Positions 9,100 to 18,513 of a stretch of 44,674 nt of DNA are shown piece after piece. Within the stretch, counting starts at the first letter, position 1, and each line of letters opens with the position of its first letter. The stretch comes from Candidatus Binataceae bacterium. Its GTDB lineage: Bacteria > Desulfobacterota > Binatia > Binatales > Binataceae. The notes under the pieces were generated by a model. The model was not told where the DNA came from. It worked only from the letters and a program-made list of their open reading frames with translations, and searched no databases. The stretch spans positions 1 through 44,674 of the forward strand of contig JASHOJ010000227.1 in assembly GCA_030041155.1 (NCBI GenBank), read 5' to 3'. The translations under genes were made by a program, and so were the position numbers.

Positions 9100-11436
9100 C
9101 TACTCGACCGTAGCGGGGCGCTTCGTCGGAATATCGCTGTACGCGAAAGTCAGCTTGTCGTCGGCGACGTCGACCGTGACCTTGCCGCCCTTGGTCAGCT
9201 TACCGAACAGGACCTCGTCGGCGAGCACGCGCGCGATCTCATTCTCGATAAGCCGACCGAGCGGGCGCGCGCCGAAGCGCGGATCGTAGCCGCGTTCGGC
9301 AAGCCATTTTTTCGCCGCCTCGGTCGCGCTCAGCTCAACTTTCTGCTTGTCGAGGCGATCCTGCAGCTCGCGCAGGAATTTCTCGACCACGCGCTCGATA
9401 ACCGGGCCTCCAAGGGCTGAGAACTCGATAATCGCGGAAAGGCGGTTGCGAAATTCGGGACTGAACATCCGCTCGATAATCGATTTGGGATTGCCCATCC
9501 CGACTCCGCCCTGGAAGCCGATCGTGCCGCGCGCCAGCTCCTGCGCTCCCGCATTGGTGGTCATCACCAGGATCACGTTGCGAAAATCAGCCTTGCGTCC
9601 GTTGTTGTCGGTCAGCGTCGCGTGATCCATCACCTGAAGCAGGATGTTGAACAAATCCGGATGCGCTTTCTCAATCTCGTCGAGCAGCAGAACCGAGTGC
9701 GGAGTCTTGTTGATCGCGTCAGTCAAAAGACCGCCCTGATCGAAGCCGACATAACCCGGCGGCGCGCCGATAAGCCGCGAGACCGTGTGCCGCTCCATGT
9801 ACTCCGACATGTCAAAGCGGATAAATTCCACGCCCATCACCTTGGCGAGCTGGCGCGCAACCTCGGTCTTGCCGACGCCAGTGGGACCGGCGAACAGGAA
9901 TGCGCCAACCGGGCGATCCGGATGGCTCAGGCCGGATCGCGCGAGCTTGATCGCGCGCGCGACCGCGTCGATCGCGGGATCCTGGCCGAACACCGCCGCC
10001 TTCAACTCCTCTTCGAGGCTTTGCAGCCGCGCCCGATCGGTTGCCGATACGGTGCGCTCCGGAATCTTGGCCATCCGCGCAACCGTGCGCTCGATATCGC
10101 GAATTCCGACTGTCACCGGATCGGTCGCGCCTTTGCCGCGCAGATGGCCCGCGACTCCGGCTTCATCCATCACGTCAATAGCCTTGTCGGGCAGAAAACG
10201 ATCGTTGATATAGCGCGCGCTCAGATCCACCGCGGAGCGCAGCGCGGGCGACGTGTAGCGCACGTTATGATGTTTCTCGTAATATGACTTCAGCCCTTCG
10301 AGTATTTGGACAGCCTCTTCCTGGCTTGGCTCCAGAACGTCGATTCGCTGAAAGCGGCGCGCCAGCGCCTTGTCGCGATCGAACGATCGCTTGTACTCCT
10401 GATAGGTCGTCGAGCCGATGCATCGAAGCTCGCCCGACGCAAGCGCCGGCTTCAGCAGATTAGATGCATCCATGGTCGAGCCCGATGCCGCGCCGGCGCC
10501 GACGATGGTATGGATCTCGTCAATAAAAAGAATTCGCTTCGGATTGCCGGCGACCGCCTTAATGACCGCCTTCAGCCGCTGCTCGAAATCACCGCGAAAG
10601 CGGGTACCCGCGAGCAGCGCGCCCATATCGAGCGCGTAAAGCTCGACCCCCTTGAGCGCATCGGGCACCTCGCCGTGATGGATCGCGAGGCCAAGCCCTT
10701 CCGCGAGCGCGGTTTTGCCGACTCCGGCCTCTCCGACAAACACCGGGTTGTTCTTGCGCCGGCGCAGGAGCACGTGGATGGCGCGCTCAAGTTCGTTCTT
10801 GCGCCCGACCAGTGGATCGATTTTTCCCTGCGCCGCGCGCGCGGTCAGGTTGGTGGCATAGGTCTGCAGCGCCTTTGAAGGCGAGAGCTTGCGCTCGCCC
10901 TCCTCGTCAGCGTCGGCGTGCGGGTCTTCGTCGCCCTCGCCCTCGCCTTCGCCGTCATCCGCTTTCTCGTTCGCGCCGCCCGCGTCGTGCATCTCGTCCT
11001 CGCCGACCTTCGAGACGCCGTGAGAAATAAAATTGATCACGTCGAAGCGGCTGACGCCCTGCTCCTGCAGGAAGAACAGTGCGGGCGACTCGGCCTCCTG
11101 AAACATCGCGACCAGCACGTTGCCGCCGTTGATCTCGGTGCGGCCGGCCGATTGGGTGTGCACGGCGGCGCGCTGCAGCGCGCGCTGCACGCCGAGCGCA
11201 TAGCGGGGCGAAATTTCCTCGCCGCGCGGCACAGGCTCGACCTGCTCGTTCAGGTAGCGTTCGAGCTTGCGCTTGAGCGCATCCAGATCCGCGCCGCAAT
11301 GCTTCAGGATATTGCTAGCGGTCACGTCGTGAAGCATCGCGTAGAGCAGATGCTCCAGACATACGTATTCGTGGCGGCGATTCACCGCTTCGGTCATCGC
11401 GAGCTGCAGCGTGACCTGCAATTCGCGGCTAATCAT
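9100..11436 (-). CDS. clpA: ATP-dependent Clp protease ATP-binding subunit ClpA
   Basis: AAA+ unfoldase that feeds substrates, including ClpS-delivered N-degron proteins, into ClpP. About 778 residues from the ATG at 11436; an ATG six codons earlier (11454) is also possible. The order is: Clp N-domain (two helical repeats, start [14 protein letters not shown]), an acidic linker, a first AAA+ module with Walker A GEAGVGKT, and a second with GPTGVGKT. The loop TIGFQGG near residue 610 corresponds to the IGF/IGL loop that docks on ClpP. The linker between N-domain and D1 (about residues 155-190) is unusually acidic, nearly all Glu/Asp/Gly. It sits directly downstream of clpS, so the pair is a classic operon. 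No clpP is in view. Confidence 0.96.
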   Translation of the reverse strand: MISRELQVTLQLAMTEAVNRRHEYVCLEHLLYAMLHDVTASNILKHCGADLDALKRKLERYLNEQVEPVPRGEEISPRYALGVQRALQRAAVHTQSAGRTEINGGNVLVAMFQEAESPALFFLQEQGVSRFDVINFISHGVSKVGEDEMHDAGGANEKADDGEGEGEGDEDPHADADEEGERKLSPSKALQTYATNLTARAAQGKIDPLVGRKNELERAIHVLLRRRKNNPVFVGEAGVGKTALAEGLGLAIHHGEVPDALKGVELYALDMGALLAGTRFRGDFEQRLKAVIKAVAGNPKRILFIDEIHTIVGAGAASGSTMDASNLLKPALASGELRCIGSTTYQEYKRSFDRDKALARRFQRIDVLEPSQEEAVQILEGLKSYYEKHHNVRYTSPALRSAVDLSARYINDRFLPDKAIDVMDEAGVAGHLRGKGATDPVTVGIRDIERTVARMAKIPERTVSATDRARLQSLEEELKAAVFGQDPAIDAVARAIKLARSGLSHPDRPVGAFLFAGPTGVGKTEVARQLAKVMGVEFIRFDMSEYMERHTVSRLIGAPPGYVGFDQGGLLTDAINKTPHSVLLLDEIEKAHPDLFNILLQVMDHATLTDNNGRKADFRNVILVMTTNAGAQELARGTIGFQGGVGMGNPKSIIERMFSPEFRNRLSAIIEFSALGGPVIERVVEKFLRELQDRLDKQKVELSATEAAKKWLAERGYDPRFGARPLGRLIENEIARVLADEVLFGKLTKGGKVTVDVADDKLTFAYSDIPTKRPATVE

Positions 11437-11485
11437 GATGTTATTGGACGGCATCTACAAATCATCAACGCGGGTCCCCGCGTCC

Positions 11486-11881
11486 CTATTCCTTTTCCAT
11501 TACGCATTTGAGCGGATACTGCGCCTGACGCGCCAATTCCTCGACGCTGCGCACCTTGGTCTCCGCTATTTCGAATGTGTACACGCCGGCAACGCCCATC
11601 CCGTTCTGATGCACGTGCAGCATGATTCGGGTCGCCTCGGCATGCGGTTTATGAAAGACCGCCTTCAGCACCTCGACCACGAATTCCATCGGCGTGTAGT
11701 CGTCGTTGAGCAGAATGACTTTGAACAACGGCGGCTTGGCGGTTTTCGCGCGGGTTTTGGTGCGCCGCTCGACGACGGCGCCACCGCCCGTATCTCGGCC
11801 GTTGCCGCTATCGTCCTCGCGGCGCGCGCTGATAACGATGCGCTCTGCGGCAGCGGCTTTTGAATTACCTGTGCGGCGCAT
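11486..11881 (-). CDS. clpS: ATP-dependent Clp protease adaptor ClpS
   Basis: Adaptor that recognises N-terminal bulky residues of N-end-rule substrates and delivers them to ClpA. The C-terminal 85 residues are a complete ClpS core: [19 protein letters not shown] with the substrate-pocket Asn-Asp-Asp, then a His-containing helix ([12 protein letters not shown]) and CVMEKE at the end. About 48 residues of basic, Gly/Ala-rich, probably disordered sequence precede the core, longer than in most ClpS. ClpS needs its flexible N-terminal extension to engage ClpA (known for the family). The gene lies 49 bases upstream of clpA on the same strand. Confidence 0.95.
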   Translation of the reverse strand: MRRTGNSKAAAAERIVISARREDDSGNGRDTGGGAVVERRTKTRAKTAKPPLFKVILLNDDYTPMEFVVEVLKAVFHKPHAEATRIMLHVHQNGMGVAGVYTFEIAETKVRSVEELARQAQYPLKCVMEKE

Positions 11882-12047
11882 AATTCTTCTGGGCGCAAAT
11901 CAAATCCGCAGGCACAGGATATCAAATCCGCACCGGCAATAGGGAGTACTGTTGTGCGCGGAAATCGGTTTCGCGCCCGCGGCGCGATTGTTACGCTCTA
12001 CCGAACGCGATCGTTTTGCGAAAATGTTGCCGCAAGCATGTGCGAAG

Positions 12048-13241
12048 ATGAACGACGACAGCGCCGAACAATTCGAGCTTGAGATCGCTGAAGGCATCGG
12101 CACTATCGCGCGCGCCGACTGGGACGCGGCGCTCAAGACCGACGATTCGCCGTTTCTCGAATGGGACTGGCTGGAAGCGATGGAGCGCTCGGGAGCGGCG
12201 ACGCGCGAAACCGGATGGGCGCCGTTCCATATTGTCATCCGGGATCATCGCACGCGCCGAATCGCCGCCGCCTGCCCGGTGTATCTAAAATCGCACAGCA
12301 TGGGCGAATTCGTGTTCGATCACGGATGGGCCGACGCCGCATCGCGCGCCGGACTCCGCTATTACCCGAAACTTCTGGTCGGCGTGCCGTTCACCCCGCA
12401 TACCGGGCGGCGCCTGATCACGGCGCCGCACGTGGATCGGGCCACGATGCTGCGGGTGTTGGCGGGCGCGCTCGTAACGCTATGCGACGACAACAAGCTA
12501 TCCGGCGTGCACGTGAACTTCTGCGAAGCGGATGAAGCCGCGGCGCTCAAGCGCGCGGGATTCCTGGAGCGCGCGGGCTATCAATATCACTGGACCAACA
12601 ACGGCTTTCACACGTTCCACGATTATCTGCTGCGGCTCAAGCATAAGCGGCGCGCGGCGGTCCGCCATGAGCGCGAAGCTATCGCGCAGGCAGGAATCGA
12701 AATCCGGGTCCATTCGGGCGAGGAAATCCCGGACGCGATGTTTCCGACCATGTACCGGATCTATCTTTCGACCATCGAAAAGCTCTACTGGGGACGCCAG
12801 TACCTGACCGAGGAATTCTTCACGCTGCTCGGCAAGAACTTCAAGCGAAACATGAGCTTTGTCGCGGCCTACTCGAACCGCAGGGTAATCGCCGGTGCGA
12901 TCTGCCTCGAGAAGGCGGGCGTCCTCTACGGCCGCTACTGGGGATGTTTCAAGGATGTGCGCTTTCTCCATTTCAACGTCTGCTACTATGCGGGAATCGA
13001 GCATGCGATCGATCGCGGGCTGGTCCGCTTCGAGCCCGGCGCCGGCGGGGAATACAAATGGCTGCGCGGATTCGATCCGGCGCTGACCCGCAGCATGCAC
13101 TACATCGCGCATCCGGGATTGCGCAAAGCGGTGGCGGATTTTGTCGGGCGCGAGCGGCGCGAAGTTCAGCGCTGGATCGAGGCGGGACACGAGAAATCGC
13201 AGCTCAAGCCTCCGCCGCCGAGCGACGAGGAGCAGCAGTAG
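12048..13241 (+). CDS. FemAB-like GNAT-fold acyltransferase
   Basis: A 397-residue protein of the FemAB-like/DUF482 group, GNAT-fold proteins annotated for peptidoglycan biosynthesis or recognition. Seen: ADWDAALKTDDSPFLEWDWL near residue 20, GEFVFDHGWADAASRAG, YYPKLLVGVPFTPHTGRRL, a basic patch KHKRRAAVRHEREA, and the C-terminal core YWGCFKDVRFLHFNVCYY, which matches the conserved segment of this family. The start at 12048 is a choice; the frame is open to 11952, but the extra part looks unrelated. The natural acyl donor and acceptor are not known for most members. It is divergent from clpS and converges on rmuC with eight bases between stop codons. Confidence 0.8.
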   Translation: MNDDSAEQFELEIAEGIGTIARADWDAALKTDDSPFLEWDWLEAMERSGAATRETGWAPFHIVIRDHRTRRIAAACPVYLKSHSMGEFVFDHGWADAASRAGLRYYPKLLVGVPFTPHTGRRLITAPHVDRATMLRVLAGALVTLCDDNKLSGVHVNFCEADEAAALKRAGFLERAGYQYHWTNNGFHTFHDYLLRLKHKRRAAVRHEREAIAQAGIEIRVHSGEEIPDAMFPTMYRIYLSTIEKLYWGRQYLTEEFFTLLGKNFKRNMSFVAAYSNRRVIAGAICLEKAGVLYGRYWGCFKDVRFLHFNVCYYAGIEHAIDRGLVRFEPGAGGEYKWLRGFDPALTRSMHYIAHPGLRKAVADFVGRERREVQRWIEAGHEKSQLKPPPPSDEEQQ

Positions 13242-13249
13242 ATTGGTGC

Positions 13250-14608
13250 TCAAGTTGTCTTCAGAGATGACGATTCCCCGAGCGCCAGTGCGTCCTGAAT
13301 GTGATGGGGCATCGTTTCCACCTGCGAGATGGCGATTTCTTTGTCGCTGCTGATGCCGAGTTCCTTGAATCGGCGCGCCGCCGGAACGACACGGGTTTCA
13401 AAAGACCCCACCCCTCGATTGAAAGCATCCACAGCGCGCCCGAGATTCGCGCCCATGTTGGTAAAAGACTCCAGCATCGTGGCAAGCCGCTCGTAGAGAT
13501 CGCGCCCCAGCATTCGAATCTTATCCGCGTTTTCGGCGGTCTCCTGCTGCATCCATCCGTACGCGACAGCTCGCAACAGCGCGATGAGCGTGGTGGGAGT
13601 GGCGAGTACCACGCGATCTCCGCCGGTCTCGATCAGGCTCGAATCCTGTTCTAGCGCGGCGCTGAAGAAGCTTTCACCGGGCAGGAACATCACGACGAAC
13701 TGCGGCGTCGGTTCGAATTGCTCCCAATATGCCTTGGTCTCCAGCGCCTTCATGTGATCACGCACCTGGCGGGCATGCTCCTTGAGCTTCGCTTGGCGGA
13801 TCGCGTCGCTTGGCGCCTCGACCGCTTCAAGATAGGCAAGAAGCGGCGTCTTCGCGTCAACGATGATGCTGCGGCCGCCGGGAAGCTGGATGCGCAAATC
13901 GGGTCGCAGCCTCCCATTTGAAGTGGTGACGCTCTCCTGGGTGTAGAAATCGCATCGATCCACCATCCCGGCCAGCTCGACTACCCGCTTGAGTTGTATC
14001 TCACCCCATCGTCCCCGCACCTGCGGTGTACGCAACGCTTTCACGAGATTGGCGGTTTCCGACCGCAATTCGCCCTCGGTCGTGACAAGCGATCGCACCT
14101 GATTCTCCAGCGCGCCGTAAGCCTGGCTCCGTGAGCGTTCCATCGCCTGAACTTGCTGATTCATCGCCATCAGCGATTCGCCAAGCGGCTTGACCATCGT
14201 CTCGATCGCCACCTTGCGCGCCTCCGCATCGCCGGTCGCCGCGGCGGTAATCGTGTTCAGCCGTTCGTTTGCAAGTTCGAGGAAACTTTTGCTGCTTTGC
14301 GCCAGCGCCTCTCCCGCCAAAGCATTGAAGGTGTCCTTAAGCTTGTCCTCTGCCTGCGACAGCAGCTCGCGCTCCTCCGCGATTCGCTTTTCGGCTTCGC
14401 TCAGCATGGCTTCCGCGCGCGCCCTCGCCTCTTGCACCTCAGCCACCCGCGAGTTCAACTCTGCGCAAGCCGCCTCGGCGCGCTCGCGCGCTTCACGCTC
14501 CTGCTGCGCGGTCGCCCTCGCCGCCATCGCGTTTCCCCGCGTCACCAGCCACCCGATAAACACCCCTGCTGCCAGGCCGGCAATCAATATTGCGAGTACT
14601 TCCATCAC
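13250..14608 (-). CDS. rmuC: DNA recombination protein RmuC
   Basis: A 452-residue RmuC-family protein. It starts with one transmembrane helix (MMEVLAILIAGLAAGVFIGWLV), then a long coiled coil rich in Ala/Glu/Arg (about 30-170). The nuclease-like RmuC core follows (RTPQVRGRWGEIQLKRVVEL, LPGGRSIIVDAKTPL, VMFLPGESFFSAAL). RmuC is linked genetically to limiting recombination at inverted repeats; its biochemical activity is not settled. The start could be the second Met. The gene is transcribed away from the ArsA-like gene, the two sharing a divergent region of about 160 bases. Confidence 0.93.
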   Translation of the reverse strand: MMEVLAILIAGLAAGVFIGWLVTRGNAMAARATAQQEREARERAEAACAELNSRVAEVQEARARAEAMLSEAEKRIAEERELLSQAEDKLKDTFNALAGEALAQSSKSFLELANERLNTITAAATGDAEARKVAIETMVKPLGESLMAMNQQVQAMERSRSQAYGALENQVRSLVTTEGELRSETANLVKALRTPQVRGRWGEIQLKRVVELAGMVDRCDFYTQESVTTSNGRLRPDLRIQLPGGRSIIVDAKTPLLAYLEAVEAPSDAIRQAKLKEHARQVRDHMKALETKAYWEQFEPTPQFVVMFLPGESFFSAALEQDSSLIETGGDRVVLATPTTLIALLRAVAYGWMQQETAENADKIRMLGRDLYERLATMLESFTNMGANLGRAVDAFNRGVGSFETRVVPAARRFKELGISSDKEIAISQVETMPHHIQDALALGESSSLKTT

Positions 14609-14772
14609 TTCCCCCTGATACCCTGACGCAAATTGTAGGCTCGAAGATGGTGCTGCGAAACCGGGTCGGCGGCTTAGAAGACAACCGTTGACATCAGGTG
14701 TTCACAGGCCTTTGTGCGATGCGTCCACAGGTACGGCCTGCTATCTTTCAGAAGATTCCGCCTGGTTGCGCA

Positions 14773-15993
14773 ATGAAGGATCTGCTCAGGAAAGGATCGA
14801 TCGTGATCATGCTCGGCACCGGCGGGGTGGGAAAAACCACCGTTGCCGCCGCGCTGGGAATTGCGGGCGCGCAGGCGTATCTCGAAACCGCGCTTATCAC
14901 CGTTGATCCCGCTCCTCGCCTGCGCGACGCGCTGGGACTGGAACGCCTGGGCGGCAAGCCCGCGCGTCTTACGCAGCGCCATCTGCGATCCGCCGGGCTT
15001 CGAGCCGATCTGAAGCTCTCGGCGCTGATGCTCGACGTGAAGGGAGTATGGGACGCGATGGTCGAGCGGTTCGTTTCCGATCCGCAGGCCCGCAAACGAA
15101 TTCTGCAAAATCCATTCTATCGGAACCTCTCGGCGGAGTTCGCCGGCTCGGAGTCATTCGCCGCGCTGCAGGAGTTATACGAACTGCACCAGGCGGGCCG
15201 TTTCGATCTGGAGGTTGTTGATACGCCGCCTGCTGCATACGCGTTCGATTTTCTGGAAGCGCCAGCCCGATTCGTGCGCCTGTTCGATCTGCCAGGCGCG
15301 CGATGGCTCTTCACGCCGTCGCTCTCTGCGAGTCGAATCGCGATGAGGATAGCCAGCAATGCAGCGCGCTTCGTGGTGCGCGAGCTCGAGCGCTTTGCGG
15401 GTCGCGGGGTGCTCTCCACGATCGCGGATTTTTTTGCCGCCGCGGCCGAGTCTCTGGACGCGGTTGTGGACAGACTCCACAAGACGCAGGCGCTGATGCG
15501 GTCGCCGGCCGTGCGCTTCGTGATGGTGACGACCGCGGAGGAGGATCGTCTGCGGCAGGCGAGCGATTTAATCGCCGAGATGAAGAAGCGCGAACTTAAT
15601 CTCTCCGCGATCGTAATCAATCGCTTTCTCGACGAGCGCACCTGGCGCGAGACTGCGGAAGGCACCTCCGCGCTCGACTATCTGGGTGAAATCGCGAGGC
15701 TCCAGTCGAATTCGTCATCCGATGCCGCACCCGCACACGTATCGACGCCGCTTGTAGACTATCTTGCGTGCTATCGCGAGCGAACGCTCGGCGCGATCGA
15801 TCGGATTGGAGCATTTGCGCGCGATTTACCCGCTGGTATCAGACTCGCTTTCGCGCCGGAGATGGGCGACGGCGTGCCGGACTTGCGCGCGCTCGCGCAG
15901 GTCGCGGAATATATCGGGCGCGGCGCGGAATTCCTGCACTTGATCGAAAACGCCGCCGATTACGCCAGGCGCGCCGAAACAGTAGCAAACTGA
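14773..15993 (+). CDS. ArsA/GET3-like P-loop ATPase
   Basis: A 406-residue SIMIBI-class ATPase of the anion-transporting ATPase (ArsA-like) superfamily. From the chosen ATG the deviant Walker A GTGGVGKTT is at residues 15-23. The nucleotide-binding segment TALITVDPAPRLRDALG follows, then DLEVVDTPPAAYAFDFL (a switch II-like segment) and VTTAEEDRLRQA in the second half. Only one P-loop is present. It lacks an arsenite-pump context (no arsB or arsR) and, unlike tail-anchor targeting GET3, has no obvious hydrophobic-groove insert, so its cargo is unknown. It lies 70 bases ahead of cofG on the same strand and may be the first gene of that transcript. Confidence 0.75.
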   Translation: MKDLLRKGSIVIMLGTGGVGKTTVAAALGIAGAQAYLETALITVDPAPRLRDALGLERLGGKPARLTQRHLRSAGLRADLKLSALMLDVKGVWDAMVERFVSDPQARKRILQNPFYRNLSAEFAGSESFAALQELYELHQAGRFDLEVVDTPPAAYAFDFLEAPARFVRLFDLPGARWLFTPSLSASRIAMRIASNAARFVVRELERFAGRGVLSTIADFFAAAAESLDAVVDRLHKTQALMRSPAVRFVMVTTAEEDRLRQASDLIAEMKKRELNLSAIVINRFLDERTWRETAEGTSALDYLGEIARLQSNSSSDAAPAHVSTPLVDYLACYRERTLGAIDRIGAFARDLPAGIRLAFAPEMGDGVPDLRALAQVAEYIGRGAEFLHLIENAADYARRAETVAN

Positions 15994-16063
15994 AACTCGT
16001 TCGGTTGCCTGCGTCAGGACGATAGCCTATAAGTCCCGAAGAAGTTGCGAAGAGTTTGCCAAG

Positions 16064-17263
16064 ATGGCTTCCGTAGAGCTTTTATCCGCTTCCTCAGCTC
16101 GCGCGGCAGTGCCGATCCGCGAAGTGCTGGACCGCGCCTTGGCCGGTGATCGGCTTTCTGAGGCCGACGCGATCGCGCTTATCGAGAGCCCGGACTCAAG
16201 CCTTGCCGATCTGCTCGACTGCGCCGCCGAGTTGCGCGATCGCGGCAAGGGTCGCGAGGTCACCTACTCGCGCAAAGTCTTCCTGCCGATAACCAATCTA
16301 TGCCGTGATCGATGCACCTACTGCACGTTTCGCAAGGATCCCGGTGATCCCGGCGCGTGGACCATGATGCCGTCCGAGATTGCCGCGTGGTCGCGCCGCG
16401 GACGCGAGCTTGGATGCAAGGAAGCGCTGATGTGTCTTGGCGACAAGCCGGAGGTTGCGTTTAAGGAATATCGCGCAACGCTCGCGACACTCGGCGCACG
16501 CAGCACAATCGAGTACGTCGGCCGCGCGTGTGAGATCGCAATCGCGGAGGGGCTGCTGCCGCATACCAATGCCGGCCTTATGACGCGCGACGAGATGGCG
16601 ATGCTCAGGCCACTCAACGCCTCGATGGGACTGATGCTGGAATCCATTTCATCGCGCCTGCGTATGAGCGGCGGAGCGCATCAGGCCGCGCCCGATAAGG
16701 ATCCCGCGCTCAGGATGAAGATGATCGACGAGGCGGGCGAGCTGAAGATTCCGTTCACCAGCGGAATTCTGCTCGGAATTGGCGAAACCGTGGCCGAGCG
16801 CGCGCTTAGCCTGGTCGCGATCCGCGATTCGCATGAGCGCCACGGCCACATTCAGGAAGTGATAATCCAGAATTTCCGCGCCAAGCCTGAGATCGCGATG
16901 GCCGATGCGCCCGAGCCAGAGGCATTCGAGATGGCGCGCGCGATCGCAACCGCGCGCTTGGTGCTGGGACCCGCGATGAACGTGCAGGCGCCGCCGAATC
17001 TGTCGCCCGGCGAAATCGAGCTGTTTTTGCGCTCTGGAATAAACGATTGGGGCGGAATCTCGCCGCTTTCGAAGGACTACGTAAATCCCGAGGCGCCGTG
17101 GCCGCATCTCGAGCGCCTTGGTGAAAGGTGCGCTGGCGCGGGCTTTAAGCTCGGCGAGCGTCTGGCAATTTACCCGGAATATATTGATGACGAATGGCTC
17201 GACCCGGCGGTCGCGACCAATGTGCGCGCGATTTGGGAACGAACCCGGAGAGTCTCGGCATGA
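16064..17263 (+). CDS. cofG: FO synthase subunit CofG (radical SAM)
   Basis: 7,8-didemethyl-8-hydroxy-5-deazariboflavin synthase subunit 1. With CofH it builds the deazaflavin chromophore FO from tyrosine and a ribityl-diaminouracil. The 399-residue protein has the radical SAM cluster ligands C80, C84 and C87 in CRDRCTYC. Further family motifs are CLGDKPE, GLLPHTNAGLM, TSGILLGIGET, and NLSPGEIELFLRSGINDWGG near the end. It is a separate CofG rather than half of the fused FbiC seen in actinobacteria. Its stop overlaps the start of cofH by four bases (ATGA), so the two subunits are probably translationally coupled and made in equal amounts. Confidence 0.96.
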   Translation: MASVELLSASSARAAVPIREVLDRALAGDRLSEADAIALIESPDSSLADLLDCAAELRDRGKGREVTYSRKVFLPITNLCRDRCTYCTFRKDPGDPGAWTMMPSEIAAWSRRGRELGCKEALMCLGDKPEVAFKEYRATLATLGARSTIEYVGRACEIAIAEGLLPHTNAGLMTRDEMAMLRPLNASMGLMLESISSRLRMSGGAHQAAPDKDPALRMKMIDEAGELKIPFTSGILLGIGETVAERALSLVAIRDSHERHGHIQEVIIQNFRAKPEIAMADAPEPEAFEMARAIATARLVLGPAMNVQAPPNLSPGEIELFLRSGINDWGGISPLSKDYVNPEAPWPHLERLGERCAGAGFKLGERLAIYPEYIDDEWLDPAVATNVRAIWERTRRVSA

Positions 17264-18513
17264 ATTACGACGCGTGGAAAAACTGGGTCGACGAGATCGA
17301 AGCGACGCCGCTCGAAAGCCTGCTAGCGAGAGCCAATCCGCAGGTGCGCGCGCCGCTGGAGGGATGCCTTGAGCGCCGTGAAATCACGCCCGAAGAGGGA
17401 CTCGCGCTCTACACCGCGACCGGCGACGATCTGCGCGCGATGGTGAAGTGCGCGGATATAGCGCGCGCCGAAGACGTTGGCGACGAGGTCACCTACGTTG
17501 TCAACCGCAATCTCAATTTCACCAATATCTGCTTCGTCGGATGCCAGTTCTGCGGGTTCAAGCGCCAGCGCTGGGAATCCGATGCTTACGATCATTCCGA
17601 TGCCACGATTCTGGGCAAGCTCGCCGACGCGGTCGCGCGCGGCGCAACCGAAGTCTGCATGCAGGGCGGAATAAATCCCGACATGCCGGCGTTCAAATAT
17701 CGCGACCTGCTCGACACGATTAAGGGCGCGTACCCGCAAATCCATGTGCATGCGTTCTCGCCGATGGAGATCATGTACGGATCGCGCCGCACCCGCATGG
17801 AGTATCCGGAATATATCGCGATGCTGCGCGAGCACGGCCTCGGCTCGATTCCCGGCACCGCGGCGGAAATTCTGGATGACTCGGTGCGCGAGATTCTAAG
17901 CCATAAGAAGGTCGATGTAGCGGCGTGGGTCGATATAATCACCAGCGCGCACGCCTGCGGAGTCCCCACCACCTCGACCGTGATGTACGGTCATATCGAG
18001 ACGCCGCGGCAGGTCGTGAATCATCTCGATCTGATGCGCACGATCCAGAAAGAAACTCACGGCTTCACCGAGTTCGTGCCCCTGCGCTTCATCCATCAGA
18101 ACACCGTGATGTACCGCAAAGGGCTGGTGAAACCGATTCCGATGGGCGTGCTCGACTTCCAGATGTACGCGTTCTCGCGCGTGTTCTTGCGCGGCTGGAT
18201 CAATAATCTCCAGACCTCGTGGGTGAAGCTCGGAGTCGATCTTGCCGCGCTGACGCTCAAGGCTGGATGCAACGACTTCTCCGGCACCCTGATGGAGGAG
18301 AGCATCACCGCTCAGGCCGGCGGCGAGTCCGGCGAGTTCGTTCCGGTCGATTTGATCGAAGACAAGGCGCGTGAAATGGGCCGCGTCGCGGTAGAACGCA
18401 CCACCCTGTACAAGAAGCTCTACGGCAGAAAGGCACCCAATGGAGCGCGGCCGATCACCACGTCCTCTCCGCAACCAGATAGTCACGCTTGCGGGGGGAG
18501 TGGGTGCAGCTAA
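17260..18513 (+). CDS. cofH: FO synthase subunit CofH (radical SAM)
   Basis: Second radical SAM subunit of FO synthase; it adds tyrosine-derived hydroxybenzyl carbon to the ribityl-diaminouracil before CofG closes the ring. It has 417 residues from the ATG that overlaps the cofG stop. The cluster ligands C91, C95 and C98 lie in CFVGCQFC. Also seen are TEVCMQGGINPDMP, HAFSPMEIMYG and DFSGTLMEESITAQAGG, which are conserved in CofH and its relatives MqnC and MqnE. Its partner cofG directly upstream and cofD directly downstream separate it from the menaquinone (futalosine) enzymes. Its last 74 bases overlap the start of cofD in another frame. Confidence 0.96.
   Translation: MNYDAWKNWVDEIEATPLESLLARANPQVRAPLEGCLERREITPEEGLALYTATGDDLRAMVKCADIARAEDVGDEVTYVVNRNLNFTNICFVGCQFCGFKRQRWESDAYDHSDATILGKLADAVARGATEVCMQGGINPDMPAFKYRDLLDTIKGAYPQIHVHAFSPMEIMYGSRRTRMEYPEYIAMLREHGLGSIPGTAAEILDDSVREILSHKKVDVAAWVDIITSAHACGVPTTSTVMYGHIETPRQVVNHLDLMRTIQKETHGFTEFVPLRFIHQNTVMYRKGLVKPIPMGVLDFQMYAFSRVFLRGWINNLQTSWVKLGVDLAALTLKAGCNDFSGTLMEESITAQAGGESGEFVPVDLIEDKAREMGRVAVERTTLYKKLYGRKAPNGARPITTSSPQPDSHACGGSGCS

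Noticed and set aside
12498-13253. 251-codon minus-strand frame
   Set aside because: Antisense to the FemAB-like gene; no motif and His/Arg-rich composition typical of shadow frames.
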